64,000 nt of DNA, from assembly GCA_050176585.1 (NCBI GenBank), contig JBFXHX010000022.1, positions 3,475 to 67,474 of the forward strand, written 5' to 3'. Of the stretch, positions 1 through 8,818 are shown piece by piece. The notes below the pieces were generated by a model. It was not told the origin of the DNA. It did no database searches and saw only the letters and a list, made by a program, of their open reading frames with translations. The position numbers were made by a program, and so were the translations under genes. This stretch comes from CAYYWP01 sp050176585 (lineage in GTDB: Bacteria; Desulfobacterota; Binatia; HRBIN30; CADEER01). Within the stretch, counting starts at the first letter, position 1. The number at the start of each line of letters is the position of its first letter.

Positions 1-167
1 ACATCGCCAAGGAGCTGCGCTTCGGGCTCGTCCTCGGACTGTTTCAGATCGGCGACATGCCGCATCACCGGACCATCAAGAACATGGATCTGTTCGCGAG
101 TCAGGTGATGCCGAAGCTGCGCGAAGAGTTCCAAGATTGGCAGCACAAGTGGAAGGCGGTCGCCTGA
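1..167 (+). CDS. LLM class flavin-dependent oxidoreductase, C-terminal fragment
   Basis: The reading frame is open from base 3 and ends at the TGA at 165-167, giving the last 54 residues of a protein that begins outside the window. The fragment has a Gly/Leu-rich stretch (GLVLGLFQIGDMP) followed by an N-M-D-L-F-A-x-x-V-M-P-x-L-R pattern. That is the usual C-terminal end of luciferase-like flavin-dependent monooxygenases, where the last helix follows the substrate-binding loop. The substrate cannot be told from this piece. It is read towards a 150-bp gap and the converging gene that ends at 320. The family call rests only on the short tail pattern. Confidence 0.6.
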   Translation, partial: IAKELRFGLVLGLFQIGDMPHHRTIKNMDLFASQVMPKLREEFQDWQHKWKAVA

Positions 168-319
168 TCTGAGGGTCGCCACGCCGCGCGCCCTGCCCTG
201 CGCTCTGCACGCCGGGGGAGCGCGCCTGCGCGGCGACCATCGGCCGGCGGCGCCTCGCCACGATCCTGGCTTGTGAAGCGGCGCAGGCGCCGCTTCATCT
301 GCGACCTATGATGACGGGA

Positions 320-682
320 CTACCTCGCCGTCCAGGAACTCGCGGTCGGTGCACTGGTGCTCCCGACCATCACCGTACCCGGCTCGTTGGGGTTCACTGG
401 TTTGCCGAGCGCGATGCGCTCCATCCGCTCGCCCAGGTCCTTGTCGCCCGGCGAGTGCTCGTGAGACCACGGCGGCTTGTTCGGGTGGTCTGAATCGTAT
501 CGCGCCAAACGCCCCGACTGGGTCTGAAACACGCCTGGGTCGCGGTCTTCTGGGTCCTTCATGCGTCCCTGTCGGCCCCAGTCACTCGGCGCGTAGGTCT
601 GGGCGCTCGCCCAATCCGCACTCGCGACGATGCCCAATACACTGCCCGCGAGTGCCAGCACCAGTTGCTTACGCTTTCGCAT
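320..682 (-). CDS. Small secreted protein of unknown function
   Basis: A 120-residue protein. I place the start at the ATG at 682 because a strong ribosome binding site (GGCAGGAGGTAGGAG) lies just upstream. This start also gives a clean signal peptide: MRKRK, then a hydrophobic stretch, then an AQT-type cleavage region near residue 27. A longer frame begins further upstream but lacks both signals. The mature part is hydrophilic and rich in Pro, Asp and Arg, with no cysteines and no domain I recognise. It is predicted to be exported to the periplasm. It stands alone, convergent with the monooxygenase fragment. Confidence 0.6.
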   Translation of the reverse strand: MRKRKQLVLALAGSVLGIVASADWASAQTYAPSDWGRQGRMKDPEDRDPGVFQTQSGRLARYDSDHPNKPPWSHEHSPGDKDLGERMERIALGKPVNPNEPGTVMVGSTSAPTASSWTAR

Positions 683-1015
683 CTCTCCTACCTCCTGCCG
701 GTTTTCCGGCTGCTCATGAGGGAGGCTGCGACCCGCATGCCAAGCGGGGCCGACCGCCGCGGTAGCCAAGGGCTCGATCATTGTACACCTGGCCAGAAGG
801 ATTTACGGGCGCTCGCAAAGGTTACGAATTCACAGAGATCTGCTTTGCCGAGGCTTGACACGGCGGTCCGCGTGCACACATCGAGCGCGTCTTCGCGAAT
901 TGGCAGCGATACGCCACCTTGCATCAAGAGCGTTGAACGAAGCGCGCAACTGATCAACGGCAGTTACGAATCGGCGTGCACGCGGCCGATGACTCGGCCA
1001 GGCGAGCAGCCGTGC

Positions 1016-2590
1016 TCAGCCGCGCGCGAGCGCGCGCAGCGCGCGCTCGATTGGCGCGATTAGCGATACACCCGCGCCAGCGGCATTGGCACACACACGC
1101 GGCTCGTCGGCCGCGAACGGCTCCTGCGTACGGCGCTGCATCGCGTACACGGCCCAATCGGCGTCGGACGCATCATCGCCGCGGCGAGCGCGCTCTGCCA
1201 ACCGCCGGCGCACGCTCTCCTCGTCCGCCCGACATTCGACGAACAGGATCGGAACACCGGCGCGCGCCGCCACCTCGCGGGCCGCGTCTCGATCGCGCCG
1301 GCGCAGAAACGTCGCATCGAGGATGGCCCCGCCCCCGTGCGCGAGCGCGTCGGCGGCAGCGCCGTACATCGCCGCGTAGGTCGCGGCGTTGCGAGCCGGC
1401 GTGTAGAGGCCCGCGCCGCCGCGCTCCGTCGGCCGCAGCCCTGCGAGCTGCTTGCGGACCCGGTCGGAGTTGATGTGCGCGAAGCCGGTCCGCGCCGCCA
1501 GCGCTGCCGCAACCGTCGACTTGCCGGTGCCGCTGAGGCCGCACACGACGACCAACGCGCGCACGTCCGACCACGTATAGCGCAACGCGAGGGCGAAATG
1601 TCTCCGCGCGCTGTCGCGGGCCACGGCGCGATCCGCCGCATCGATCTCGGGCTCGCGGGCCTTGAGGCTGTCCACCTTGCCGCGGATGTATGCCCGCTGG
1701 CAGGCGTAAAACGGCACCAGCGTTCCCGCGTCCGGATCCGCCGCGGCGGTTGCGTAGCTGCTGACGAACCGCGTCGCGAAGTCGGAGCGCTCGCGGTACT
1801 CAAGCGACATCGCCAGGAAGGCGATGTCGGCCGCGACATCGCGGTGGCGGAAGGCGGGGTTGAACTCGACGCAGTCGATGATCACCACGTCGTCGTCCAC
1901 GCTGTACACGTGCGCGGCGTGCAGGTCGCCGTGCCCGTCGCGGATGCGCCCTGTGGCCTGCCGTTGTCGCAACAGCGCATCGTGCGTGCGCAGAGCGCCG
2001 TGGCACCACGCCTGAATGGCGGCGTCGTCCTCAGCACTGATGGTGTCGCCATGCAGCGCGGCCACTTCCCGGAAGTCGGCGTCCATCAGCTCGGCGATGC
2101 GCGCCGGGTCCCCTCCGCGGGCCACTGCCGGCCCGGCGTCAGCGGTGGCGTGAAACGCCGCTACGCGTGCCGCGATGCGGTCGATCAGCTCTGCCGTCGC
2201 CTCGCCGCGGTCGATCAGCTGCGTGAGCACGCGATCGGCGGGCAAGCGCCGCATGTGCACCGCGTATTCGACCGCGCCGGAGGCATCCGCTGGCGCCAGC
2301 GCGAACCCGTTGCCGCTGGGGACGATGCCGCACACGCCCCGGTAGACGTCGCCGGCAAGCCGGCGATTGAGCCGGACCTCTTCGTGGCAGAAGTGACGGC
2401 GGCTGTCGATGCTCGAAAAGTCCAGGAAGGCGAAGCGAACGGGCTTCTTGATCTTATAGACGTGCTCACCGGCGAAGAATACGTACGAGATGTGCGTCTG
2501 CACGAGCTCGACGCGATCCGGATGGTGGGAATAGAACTCGGGACGGCTCATCGCCGCGACCAGCGGCGACAGCGACAACGCGCGATCCAT
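1016..2590 (-). CDS. APH-fold kinase domain fused to an AAA/Zeta-type P-loop ATPase
   Basis: A 524-residue two-domain protein of the bifunctional aminoglycoside-phosphotransferase/ATP-binding family. The N-terminal half has the pattern HISYVFFAGEHVYKIKKPVR, typical of the family, and the kinase-like catalytic motif HGDLHAAH near residues 220-227. A second ATP site follows, with Walker A GLSGTGKST and its Lys near residue 357, as in Zeta-toxin/adenylate-kinase-like P-loop proteins. I use the ATG at 2590 because homologues begin about 25 residues before the V-E-L-V-x-T-H-I-S motif; a GTG at 2632 is possible. It is probably a cytoplasmic small-molecule kinase. The true substrate is not known, and despite the APH name nothing here indicates antibiotic resistance. 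Confidence 0.85.
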   Translation of the reverse strand: MDRALSLSPLVAAMSRPEFYSHHPDRVELVQTHISYVFFAGEHVYKIKKPVRFAFLDFSSIDSRRHFCHEEVRLNRRLAGDVYRGVCGIVPSGNGFALAPADASGAVEYAVHMRRLPADRVLTQLIDRGEATAELIDRIAARVAAFHATADAGPAVARGGDPARIAELMDADFREVAALHGDTISAEDDAAIQAWCHGALRTHDALLRQRQATGRIRDGHGDLHAAHVYSVDDDVVIIDCVEFNPAFRHRDVAADIAFLAMSLEYRERSDFATRFVSSYATAAADPDAGTLVPFYACQRAYIRGKVDSLKAREPEIDAADRAVARDSARRHFALALRYTWSDVRALVVVCGLSGTGKSTVAAALAARTGFAHINSDRVRKQLAGLRPTERGGAGLYTPARNAATYAAMYGAAADALAHGGGAILDATFLRRRDRDAAREVAARAGVPILFVECRADEESVRRRLAERARRGDDASDADWAVYAMQRRTQEPFAADEPRVCANAAGAGVSLIAPIERALRALARG

Positions 2591-2754
2591 AGGCGCGCCA
2601 GCGTAGCGCCGCGCGGCCGCTTGAACCAGCACCGGGCAGCACCTGCCGTGGGCGCGGCATCGCTATGGCAAGTGGAGTCGCTTCGCCTCAGATAGAGCCG
2701 GCGCGCCGCATTCGTGGCGGTGCCGTGTGTAGCCTGCGAGGCGGGCGCCTGCGC

Positions 2755-3957
2755 TCAGTCGCGGTGCGCCGCTGCCCGCCAGCGCGGCCCGGCGCCCTTC
2801 CGCACGGGCTCGGCTGATATCGGGAACTCGAGCAGCCGGCACTCGATGGCGCCGTTCCAGAGCGGCGTGCGGCGCTCGGACCGCAGGCCAATGCGCTTTG
2901 CGAGCGGGGCGCTCCCGGTCAAGACGAAGGCGGTCCAGCCGAGGAATCGCCGGCGCAAGACATCGCCGAGTTGCTCGTAGACGTCGCCCAGCGCTGCCTC
3001 GCGGCCGAGGCGGATGCCGTACGGTGGATTGGTGACGATTACGCCGGCCGCGAGACCCTGCGGCGGCACACAATCAGTCAGCTGGCGCGTAGCGAATTGG
3101 ACGCGCCCGTGCAGCCCGGCACGAGCTGCGCTCTGCTCGGCGGCGCGCACCGCGCCCGGGTCGGCATCATAGCCGAGGATCGGCGACCGCAGCCGCGCGA
3201 CCGCGCGCGCGCGCTCGATCGCCTCGTCGCGGAGGCACTTCCAGAGCGCGGCGTCATGCCCGCTCCACCCCGCGGAGCCGATGTGTTGCCGGCGAAGGCC
3301 AGGCGCGACATCGCCGGCCATCATCGCAGCCTCCACGGCCAGCGTTCCCGAGCCACACATCGGGTCGAGAAACGGCTCGCGCGCCGCGGCGCGACGGGGC
3401 CAGTCGCTCAGCAGCAGCACGCCCGCGGCCAGCGTTTCCTTTAGCGGCGCCGGCGCGCGCCGCGCACGGTATCCGCGCCGGTGCTGGCTTTCGCCGGACA
3501 GATCGATGCTCAGGGTCGCGCGGTCGCGATGCAGATGGAGGTTGATGCGCACGTCCGGCTGCTCCACATCGACGTCGGGACGCGTGCGGCGCGCCGCGCG
3601 CACCCGGTCGACGATCGCATCCTTCGTCTTCAACGCCGCATAATGGGAATGTGCGATCGCCGACTGGACTGAGCTGCCATCGACCGCCAAGGTGCGCCGC
3701 GGCGGGATGTGGCGTGCCCAGGCGATCGCGTGCACACCGGCGTAGAGCTGCTCCGGCGTGCGCGCTTCGAAGGAGCCGAGCGGGAGCAGGATTCGGCTGG
3801 CGACGCGGGACCAGAGGCAGCTGCGATAGCCGACCTCGAGGCCGCCTTCGAAGGCGACCCCCGCGCGCGTGGGCTCGACCGCCGCAGCTCCGAACGCGCG
3901 CAGCTCCTCCGCCAGCAACCCCTCCAAGCCCTTGGCCGTCGATGCAAAGAAACGCAT
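2755..3957 (-). CDS. rlmL: THUMP-domain class I rRNA methyltransferase (RlmL N-half type)
   Basis: A 400-residue protein. The N-terminus (MRFFASTAKGLEGLLAEEL) and the following 150 residues match the ferredoxin-like/THUMP region of 23S rRNA G2445 methyltransferases. The catalytic Rossmann domain has DPMCGSGT for S-adenosylmethionine binding and NPPYG at residues 310-314, the motif of N2-guanine/N6-adenine methyltransferases. It is about the size of the RlmL half only; the RlmK half of the fused E. coli protein is absent, as is common outside gammaproteobacteria. It starts 6 bp after the end of the pseudouridine synthase gene on the same strand, so the two form a small rRNA-modification operon. 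The family is sure; the exact target base is inferred. Confidence 0.85.
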   Translation of the reverse strand: MRFFASTAKGLEGLLAEELRAFGAAAVEPTRAGVAFEGGLEVGYRSCLWSRVASRILLPLGSFEARTPEQLYAGVHAIAWARHIPPRRTLAVDGSSVQSAIAHSHYAALKTKDAIVDRVRAARRTRPDVDVEQPDVRINLHLHRDRATLSIDLSGESQHRRGYRARRAPAPLKETLAAGVLLLSDWPRRAAAREPFLDPMCGSGTLAVEAAMMAGDVAPGLRRQHIGSAGWSGHDAALWKCLRDEAIERARAVARLRSPILGYDADPGAVRAAEQSAARAGLHGRVQFATRQLTDCVPPQGLAAGVIVTNPPYGIRLGREAALGDVYEQLGDVLRRRFLGWTAFVLTGSAPLAKRIGLRSERRTPLWNGAIECRLLEFPISAEPVRKGAGPRWRAAAHRD

Positions 3958-3963
3958 GGCACC

Positions 3964-4773
3964 TCAGCGCGCAGGCTTCCGGCGCGCGGTGCGCCGACCG
4001 ACCTCCGCGCCGCGCACGTGCCCATCCGCCTGCAAGCGCGCGATCTCGCTCTCGTGCAGCACGCGCCAACAGCCTTCCGGCAGGTCGCCGAGCTCCAGCG
4101 GTCCCACCGCGACCCGCAATAGATCCGTCACCATGAGCCCCACGGCCCGACAGCAGCGCCGGATCTGATGCTTCTTGCCTTCGACGAGCACAAAGCGAAG
4201 CCGCTCCGCATCATAGCGGGTGACGCGCATTGGTCGGAGGAGCTGGCTATCGATGCGCAGCACGCCGTTCAGCTTGGTGATCTGGCCGTCGGAGGCCGCT
4301 GGTTCCGTGCGCACGAGATACGCCTTTTCGACCTGCTGCCCCCCGATGATCCGGCGCGCCACCACGCCATCGTCGGTGAAGACCAGCAGGCCCCTGCTCG
4401 CGCGGTCCAGCCGGCCCGCAACGGAGAGGGTCCACGGCGACGACACGACGCGAGCGCGCGTCGCCGGATCGATCTCACCCACCTGCGTCTCGGGGCGAAG
4501 GAGTTGCCAGGCCGGCGTCTGTCCCGGTTCCGGTTGCGTGCTGACGACGCCAACCGGTTTGTGGAGCACGACCGTGAGCCGCCGGTCCAGGCGGGCGAGA
4601 CCATCCGCCGTGAGTCGAATCTCGGCATCCGCTGCCGCCTTGGCGCCTTGGCCCGCGACCGGCACGCCATTCACGAGCACGCAACCGGCGCCGATCAGCT
4701 CTTCCGCCTCGCGGCGGCTGCACATGCCGCGCGCGGCCATCAACTTGGCTACCCGTTGCGTCGTCATGGCCAT
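3964..4773 (-). CDS. S4-domain rRNA pseudouridine synthase (RsuA/RluF family)
   Basis: A 269-residue enzyme that converts uridine to pseudouridine in ribosomal RNA. An S4 RNA-binding domain fills residues 1-60 (M-A-A-R-G-x-C-S-R-R-E-A-E-E-L). The catalytic domain has the family motif GRLDRASRGLLVF with the nucleophilic Asp at about residue 123, and the later KKHQIRR motif. The length and the phrase HKPVGVVSTQPE are closer to RluF/RluE-like members than to RsuA, but I do not assign a specific site. Two in-frame ATGs (4773 and 4767) are equally plausible starts. It is the first gene of a two-gene operon with the methyltransferase and is divergent from the HIT gene at 4828. Confidence 0.85.
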   Translation of the reverse strand: MAMTTQRVAKLMAARGMCSRREAEELIGAGCVLVNGVPVAGQGAKAAADAEIRLTADGLARLDRRLTVVLHKPVGVVSTQPEPGQTPAWQLLRPETQVGEIDPATRARVVSSPWTLSVAGRLDRASRGLLVFTDDGVVARRIIGGQQVEKAYLVRTEPAASDGQITKLNGVLRIDSQLLRPMRVTRYDAERLRFVLVEGKKHQIRRCCRAVGLMVTDLLRVAVGPLELGDLPEGCWRVLHESEIARLQADGHVRGAEVGRRTARRKPAR

Positions 4774-4827
4774 TCAATGACGGCATCGCGCTTGCGAGCC
4801 CTGCGGCAGGCCGCATAAGGAGACGCC

Positions 4828-5250
4828 ATGAGCGACACCATTTTCGGGCAGATCATTCGCGGCGAGGTCCCCTGTCATCGGGTGTACGAGGATGAGCACG
4901 TGCTCGCGTTCCTCGACATCTTCCCGCTGAGCAACGGGCATACGCTGGTGATTCCCAAGGAGTCGGCGGTCACACTCGACCAGCTATCAGATGAGAGCGC
5001 CGCGGCAATCGGCCGCGTGCTGCCGCGCCTGGCCCGCGCCGTTCAGCGCGCGACCGGGGCGGCGGCCTACAACATCCTGCAAAACAACGGCGCCGCCGCT
5101 CACCAGGTAGTGATGCACGTGCACTTCCACATCATCCCGAAATATCCGGACGGCTCGGGCCTCGGCATCGGCTGGACGCCGGGCAAGCTCGACGACACGC
5201 GGGCCGAAGCGCTCGCCGCGCGCATCTCCGAGGCGGTATCCACGGGCTGA
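4828..5250 (+). CDS. HIT family protein (Hint-like nucleotide hydrolase)
   Basis: A 140-residue cytoplasmic protein with the histidine triad H-V-H-F-H-I at residues 97-102, the catalytic centre that hydrolyses nucleoside phosphoramidates and related nucleotides. The N-terminal D-T-I-F-x-x-I-I-x-G-E-V-P and the L-x-V-I-P-K stretch are also classic for the Hint/HinT branch. The length is slightly above the usual 110-120 residues because of a C-terminal extension. A good ribosome binding site (AAGGAGACGCC) precedes the ATG. The gene is divergent from the pseudouridine synthase, so the 54-bp gap must hold both promoters. Confidence 0.9.
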   Translation: MSDTIFGQIIRGEVPCHRVYEDEHVLAFLDIFPLSNGHTLVIPKESAVTLDQLSDESAAAIGRVLPRLARAVQRATGAAAYNILQNNGAAAHQVVMHVHFHIIPKYPDGSGLGIGWTPGKLDDTRAEALAARISEAVSTG

Positions 5251-5373
5251 GCGCGCGCGGAACTCATCACCCGAGCGCCGCCGCGCAGCGCGGCGGGCCC
5301 GCACTGACCACCGCGCGAAGTGGCACGACCCGCAGGCAGGTCCGGCTGGTGATGCGTGCAGCGGGGTCGACGG

Positions 5374-7143
5374 TCAATCGTCGAGCGTGAACACGGTGAT
5401 CAAGTCCTGAGCGCCCGCGCCGTGCACGGCCGGCACGGCCAGCACCAGCCGCCCCGACCCGTTTTCCTGTGTCCAGCTCTGACACGAGAAATTCTCCCCC
5501 GTGGCATCGTGTTGGAACGTGCTGCCGAGCACGGCGTTGGCGTTCAGTATTGTTGCGCGGGAAAGGCTGCTGACCAGGCCGAAGACGGTTGGTACGCGCT
5601 CGCGATGCTGCGCGCATGGCCCCGCTTCGAACGAGACCTCCGCCGGCAATCCCGCCGTGCGAAAGCGCGCGTCCGGAGCGATCAGCAGTGCCCCCGGCCC
5701 GGAATCGAGCTCCGGCGGCGAATCGGTCACCACGGGACCGTTACACACCTCCGGGTGCGGTTGATCGCCCTCTTCGACAAAGCCGTCCAGCATGATGCAC
5801 TCGGCCTCAGTGAAGCCGTTCGAGCCCACGAGGCCGAGATGATGATCCTGAGTCGACGTGATGCCCAAGTTGATCCCACCGTTGCAGGACAGCACACCCG
5901 CCGACTGCACGGGTACGAGCGGCTTGATGCAGAAATTGAGAGTACCGACCGCGACGAAGAGAAACTCTGATGCGCCGGTAACATCGACGCGCGCCACTTC
6001 GGTCTGCGGGTCGGGCACGCCGGCGCTCAGCTCCAGATAACCGGCAAAGCCCGAGAACGCGCCAACATCCGGCAGCAGATCGAGCCGGCTGGCGGCGGGG
6101 TTCAATGAGAACCGGCGCACGCCGAGGCCGGGTGTCGGCGTGGCGCTCGGCGTCGCGGTGACCGATGGCGTTCGCGTCTCCGAAGGCGTGGCGGTCGGCG
6201 TGCCGGTGCGCGTAGAGGACCGCGTCGGGGTGCCGGTCCGCGTCGCGGTCGGCGTGCGCGAAGGTACCTGCGTCGCCGTGTGCGTCGCGCTGCGCGTCGC
6301 CGTGAGGGTGCGCGTGCCGGTGCGCGTTGCGGTGGCCGTTTGCGCGACGCTGGATGTCGCGGTGGCACTGCCCGTTCGGGTTGAGCTTGGCTGGGGCGTC
6401 GGCGTAGCGCTCGCGCTGGCCGTACCGGTCGCCGTGCACGTGCTGGCCGCGCTGCTCGTGAGTGTTGCCGCTGGCGTCGCGGTAGTGGTCGCGGTCGCTT
6501 CGCTGGTCCTCGAAGCAGTCGGCGTGCCGCTCGCGGTCGCGGAGGCCGAAGCCGTCGGCACGGCCGGCGTGTGTGATGGTGTCACCGTGTCCACCGGATC
6601 TGCAGTACCGGTGGATGTGGCCGCGGGTCTGTAACTGGCGGTCGCACTGGGCGCTGCCGTGCGCGTATGTGTGAGGGACGGCAACGACGTCACCGTACGG
6701 CTGGCGATGTGGGTCGCAGTGGCGGTCTCCGTGGCCGTAATGCTCGGGGTATGGGACGCCGTTCCCGCGCCGGTCGGCGCCGGGCTCGCGCTCGGCGAAG
6801 GTGTCGCGCTCGCGCCGGTGGTCGCGGTCGTGCTCGGCGCGCGCGGCGAAGCCGTAGCGCTCGGGGCGGGCGGCAGAGGTAGGCAGCCCTGCAGCGCAGC
6901 GGCGACGGCCGCAACCATTTCGTGAATCTCGACGAAACCGTTCCCGTCGGTGTCACCGGCCGTGCAGCGCATTGCGGCGACGCCACGCAGGCCGACGTCG
7001 ACCAGGGTTACGAGCTCGGCGATGCTGACGCTGTTATCGGCGTCGCAGTCGCCCGCGCAGGTCGCGCCAGCGTTCGACGCCGCCGATACCGCCGAGAGCA
7101 CAACCAGCAACACACGGCGTATCGAACGCCCAGCCGAGCTCAC
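5374..7143 (-). CDS. Secreted dockerin-like protein with very long Thr/Ser/Pro linker
   Basis: A 589-residue exported protein in three parts. I choose a GTG start at 7143 because it gives a signal peptide (hydrophobic VLLVVLSAVSAA) ending just before the first domain; an ATG at 7281 would add 46 residues. Residues 29-87 form a dockerin-like module with two Ca-loop patterns (GDCDADNSVS and GDTDGNGFVE) bracketed by Cys. Residues 90-385 are an almost pure Thr/Ser/Ala/Pro/Arg linker. The final 200 residues look like a beta-sandwich with several Cys (FCIKPLVP, VCNGPVV), broadly like the cohesin-like domains at 61-63 kb but not clearly related. It follows the sigma/anti-sigma operon by 197 bp on the same strand and may belong to its regulon. 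No enzymatic motif is visible. Confidence 0.75.
   Translation of the reverse strand: MSSAGRSIRRVLLVVLSAVSAASNAGATCAGDCDADNSVSIAELVTLVDVGLRGVAAMRCTAGDTDGNGFVEIHEMVAAVAAALQGCLPLPPAPSATASPRAPSTTATTGASATPSPSASPAPTGAGTASHTPSITATETATATHIASRTVTSLPSLTHTRTAAPSATASYRPAATSTGTADPVDTVTPSHTPAVPTASASATASGTPTASRTSEATATTTATPAATLTSSAASTCTATGTASASATPTPQPSSTRTGSATATSSVAQTATATRTGTRTLTATRSATHTATQVPSRTPTATRTGTPTRSSTRTGTPTATPSETRTPSVTATPSATPTPGLGVRRFSLNPAASRLDLLPDVGAFSGFAGYLELSAGVPDPQTEVARVDVTGASEFLFVAVGTLNFCIKPLVPVQSAGVLSCNGGINLGITSTQDHHLGLVGSNGFTEAECIMLDGFVEEGDQPHPEVCNGPVVTDSPPELDSGPGALLIAPDARFRTAGLPAEVSFEAGPCAQHRERVPTVFGLVSSLSRATILNANAVLGSTFQHDATGENFSCQSWTQENGSGRLVLAVPAVHGAGAQDLITVFTLDD
6130..6876 (-). repeat. 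Low-complexity Thr/Ser-Pro linker repeat inside the secreted protein gene
   Basis: About 750 bp of degenerate tandem repeat, seen on the plus strand as recurring GTCGCGGT/GGCGTG units. It codes for irregular repeats such as TATRTGT and TPTATPS. It links the dockerin-like and C-terminal domains. Such linkers are extended and often glycosylated on cell-surface proteins; that is inference here. Copy number could vary by slippage. Confidence 0.75.
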
Positions 7144-7340
7144 CCGCCCGACTTTGCAGGCTCGCGCGCGCTCGGTCAACGCGAACGGCGCCGAACACCC
7201 CGCGCTTGGATGGGATCGCTGCAACGAGAGCCCGATCACGCCCACCCGCGCAGCGGCACCGAACGGTTGCCCGCCGCCCACAGCCGCGCGGCGCTGGCGA
7301 ATGACGCGCAGCGGCCAGCCACCGCGCTGGGGCCGGCCGC

Positions 7341-8198
7341 TCAGCGGATCATGCTGCCGATCAACACCATCGGCCCCTCGGGCTTGGACACAGCGCTGGC
7401 GCGCTCGATCGTCACGGCTGCCGCGCGGATGGCGCCGGCGTCGCGTGCGACGTCGGCGGTCAGGTGGGCCACGCCGTGCTTGTCGGGTTGAAAGCTCACG
7501 GCGCGTACCGGCCCTTCCCGCTCAGTGATCCACCAGAGCGCGTAGACCTTTTCGGGCGGGACGGGCGGCAGGTCGTAAGCGAAGAAGATGGCCCGCCCGG
7601 TGGACGCGCTGAACACCATGTGACCGGCCGCGGGCGCCGCCTGCTCCGTCTCCTGGAGCGCCACGATGCGGAAATCGGGTTGCTCAACGACGGACAGAGA
7701 GGCCTCAGCGCGGGTCAGCGCCGCCCGCAGCGCCCGCACGTCGCCCTCGCTCTGCGTCAGCGCCGCCGTGCTCTCGTCCAGGTCCGCTTTGGTGGCGGCG
7801 AGGGCCTTCTCGAGACCGCGCACGGCCTCTTCGGCCCGCGCGTGCTCCGCGTGGGCGCCGATCTCGCGGTACGCCTCAATAGCCAGCACGGCGGCGGCCG
7901 CGGCCGCTACCGGCACCGCCCATGAGATACTGCGCCGCGCCAGCTTGGGCTGCTTTGGAGGCGCTGACGCAGCATCGGCGCGCACCCGCGCCAGCAGCCG
8001 CGCTTTCACTTCCGGTGGTGCCGGCTGTGGCGACTCGAGTCCAATCAGCCCGATCAGCTGCGTCCACGAGCGCAGCTCGTCGGCCAGCTCCGCATCCCCG
8101 GAGGCGAGCGCCGCTTCGACGGCCGCGCGTTCGCCGGGCTCCAACGCGCCCAGCGCGTAGAGCGGCAGATCGTCCCGGATCTCCTCGTGCGTTTTCAT
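7341..8198 (-). CDS. RskA-type anti-sigma factor, membrane protein
   Basis: A 285-residue protein. The first 75 residues (HEEIRDDLPLYALGALEPGE) match the cytoplasmic anti-sigma domain of the RskA group, which lacks the zinc HxxxCxxC motif. A single transmembrane helix lies at about 91-108, then a coiled-coil-like Glu/Ala/Leu stretch at 115-165. The last 110 residues are the extracytoplasmic RskA domain with the usual ALWWITEREGP and Y-D-L-P-P-V-P patterns. It would hold the ECF sigma factor of the gene just upstream (8195-8818; 4-bp overlap) at the membrane until a signal triggers release. It is the last gene of the four-gene operon. Confidence 0.88.
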   Translation of the reverse strand: MKTHEEIRDDLPLYALGALEPGERAAVEAALASGDAELADELRSWTQLIGLIGLESPQPAPPEVKARLLARVRADAASAPPKQPKLARRSISWAVPVAAAAAAVLAIEAYREIGAHAEHARAEEAVRGLEKALAATKADLDESTAALTQSEGDVRALRAALTRAEASLSVVEQPDFRIVALQETEQAAPAAGHMVFSASTGRAIFFAYDLPPVPPEKVYALWWITEREGPVRAVSFQPDKHGVAHLTADVARDAGAIRAAAVTIERASAVSKPEGPMVLIGSMIR

Positions 8199-8818
8199 CG
8201 CGTCAACAGCAGCGGCCCTAGGGCGCGGCGCAGGACGATCATGCCTTGGCGAATGCGCGTCTTAACGGTCCCGAGCGGTTGCTTCAAACGGTCCGCGATC
8301 TGCGTGTGCGACAGCCCTTCATAATAGACCAGCGCGAGCGCGGTGCGCTGGTCCGAAGATAGCGTGTCCATCGCGTTGCGCACGAGCTGACGGCGCTCAT
8401 CGAGCTCCGCGGCATCTTCTGGGCGGCACACGTCGTTGATCTCGTTCAGATTCTCGGCCGTGGTACGCTTTTGCGCGCCGCGCGCGCGTACGCGATCGAT
8501 GGCCCGGCTTCGGGCCATCGTGAACAACCAATTTTGCAGCGAGCCCTGCGCTCCATCGAAATGGTCCGCTTGTTGCCAGAGTTGCCAGAACGCATCGAGG
8601 GTCACCTCCTCGGCCGCCCCCGGGTCGCCGGTGACGCGTAAGGCCAAGGCGTACACGGCGTTTCCGAATCGGTCGTAGAGTTGCTCGAGCGCTCGCTCAT
8701 CGCGCGCGCGAAGAGCGCTGACCAGTTGCTGGCTCGCCTTCGCCTGCGACGCTGCTACTGGTGACTGTAACGATACGCGGCGGGGCGCGAAACGGATTGA
8801 GGCGGGTGGGTACCTCAC
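8195..8818 (-). CDS. ECF RNA polymerase sigma factor (SigK-like)
   Basis: A 207-residue sigma-70 family protein. Region 2 is recognised from Y-D-R-F-G-N-A-V-Y-A-L-A-L-R and WLFTMARSRAIDRVR. Region 4 is recognised from LSSDQRTALALVYYEGLSHT and the helix-turn-helix GTVKTRIRQGM. It binds core polymerase and redirects it to its own promoters. I choose the GTG at 8818 because its GTGA overlaps the stop of the upstream gene, matching the other overlaps in this operon; an ATG at 8863 would give a 49-bp overlap. The gene downstream, overlapping by 4 bp, is its cognate anti-sigma factor. Confidence 0.88.
   Translation of the reverse strand: MRYPPASIRFAPRRVSLQSPVAASQAKASQQLVSALRARDERALEQLYDRFGNAVYALALRVTGDPGAAEEVTLDAFWQLWQQADHFDGAQGSLQNWLFTMARSRAIDRVRARGAQKRTTAENLNEINDVCRPEDAAELDERRQLVRNAMDTLSSDQRTALALVYYEGLSHTQIADRLKQPLGTVKTRIRQGMIVLRRALGPLLLTR

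Noticed and set aside
1016..2590. Aminoglycoside resistance gene
   Set aside because: The APH-like fold belongs to the widespread fused APH/AAA family; there is no resistance context and no close match to known resistance enzymes in the visible motifs.
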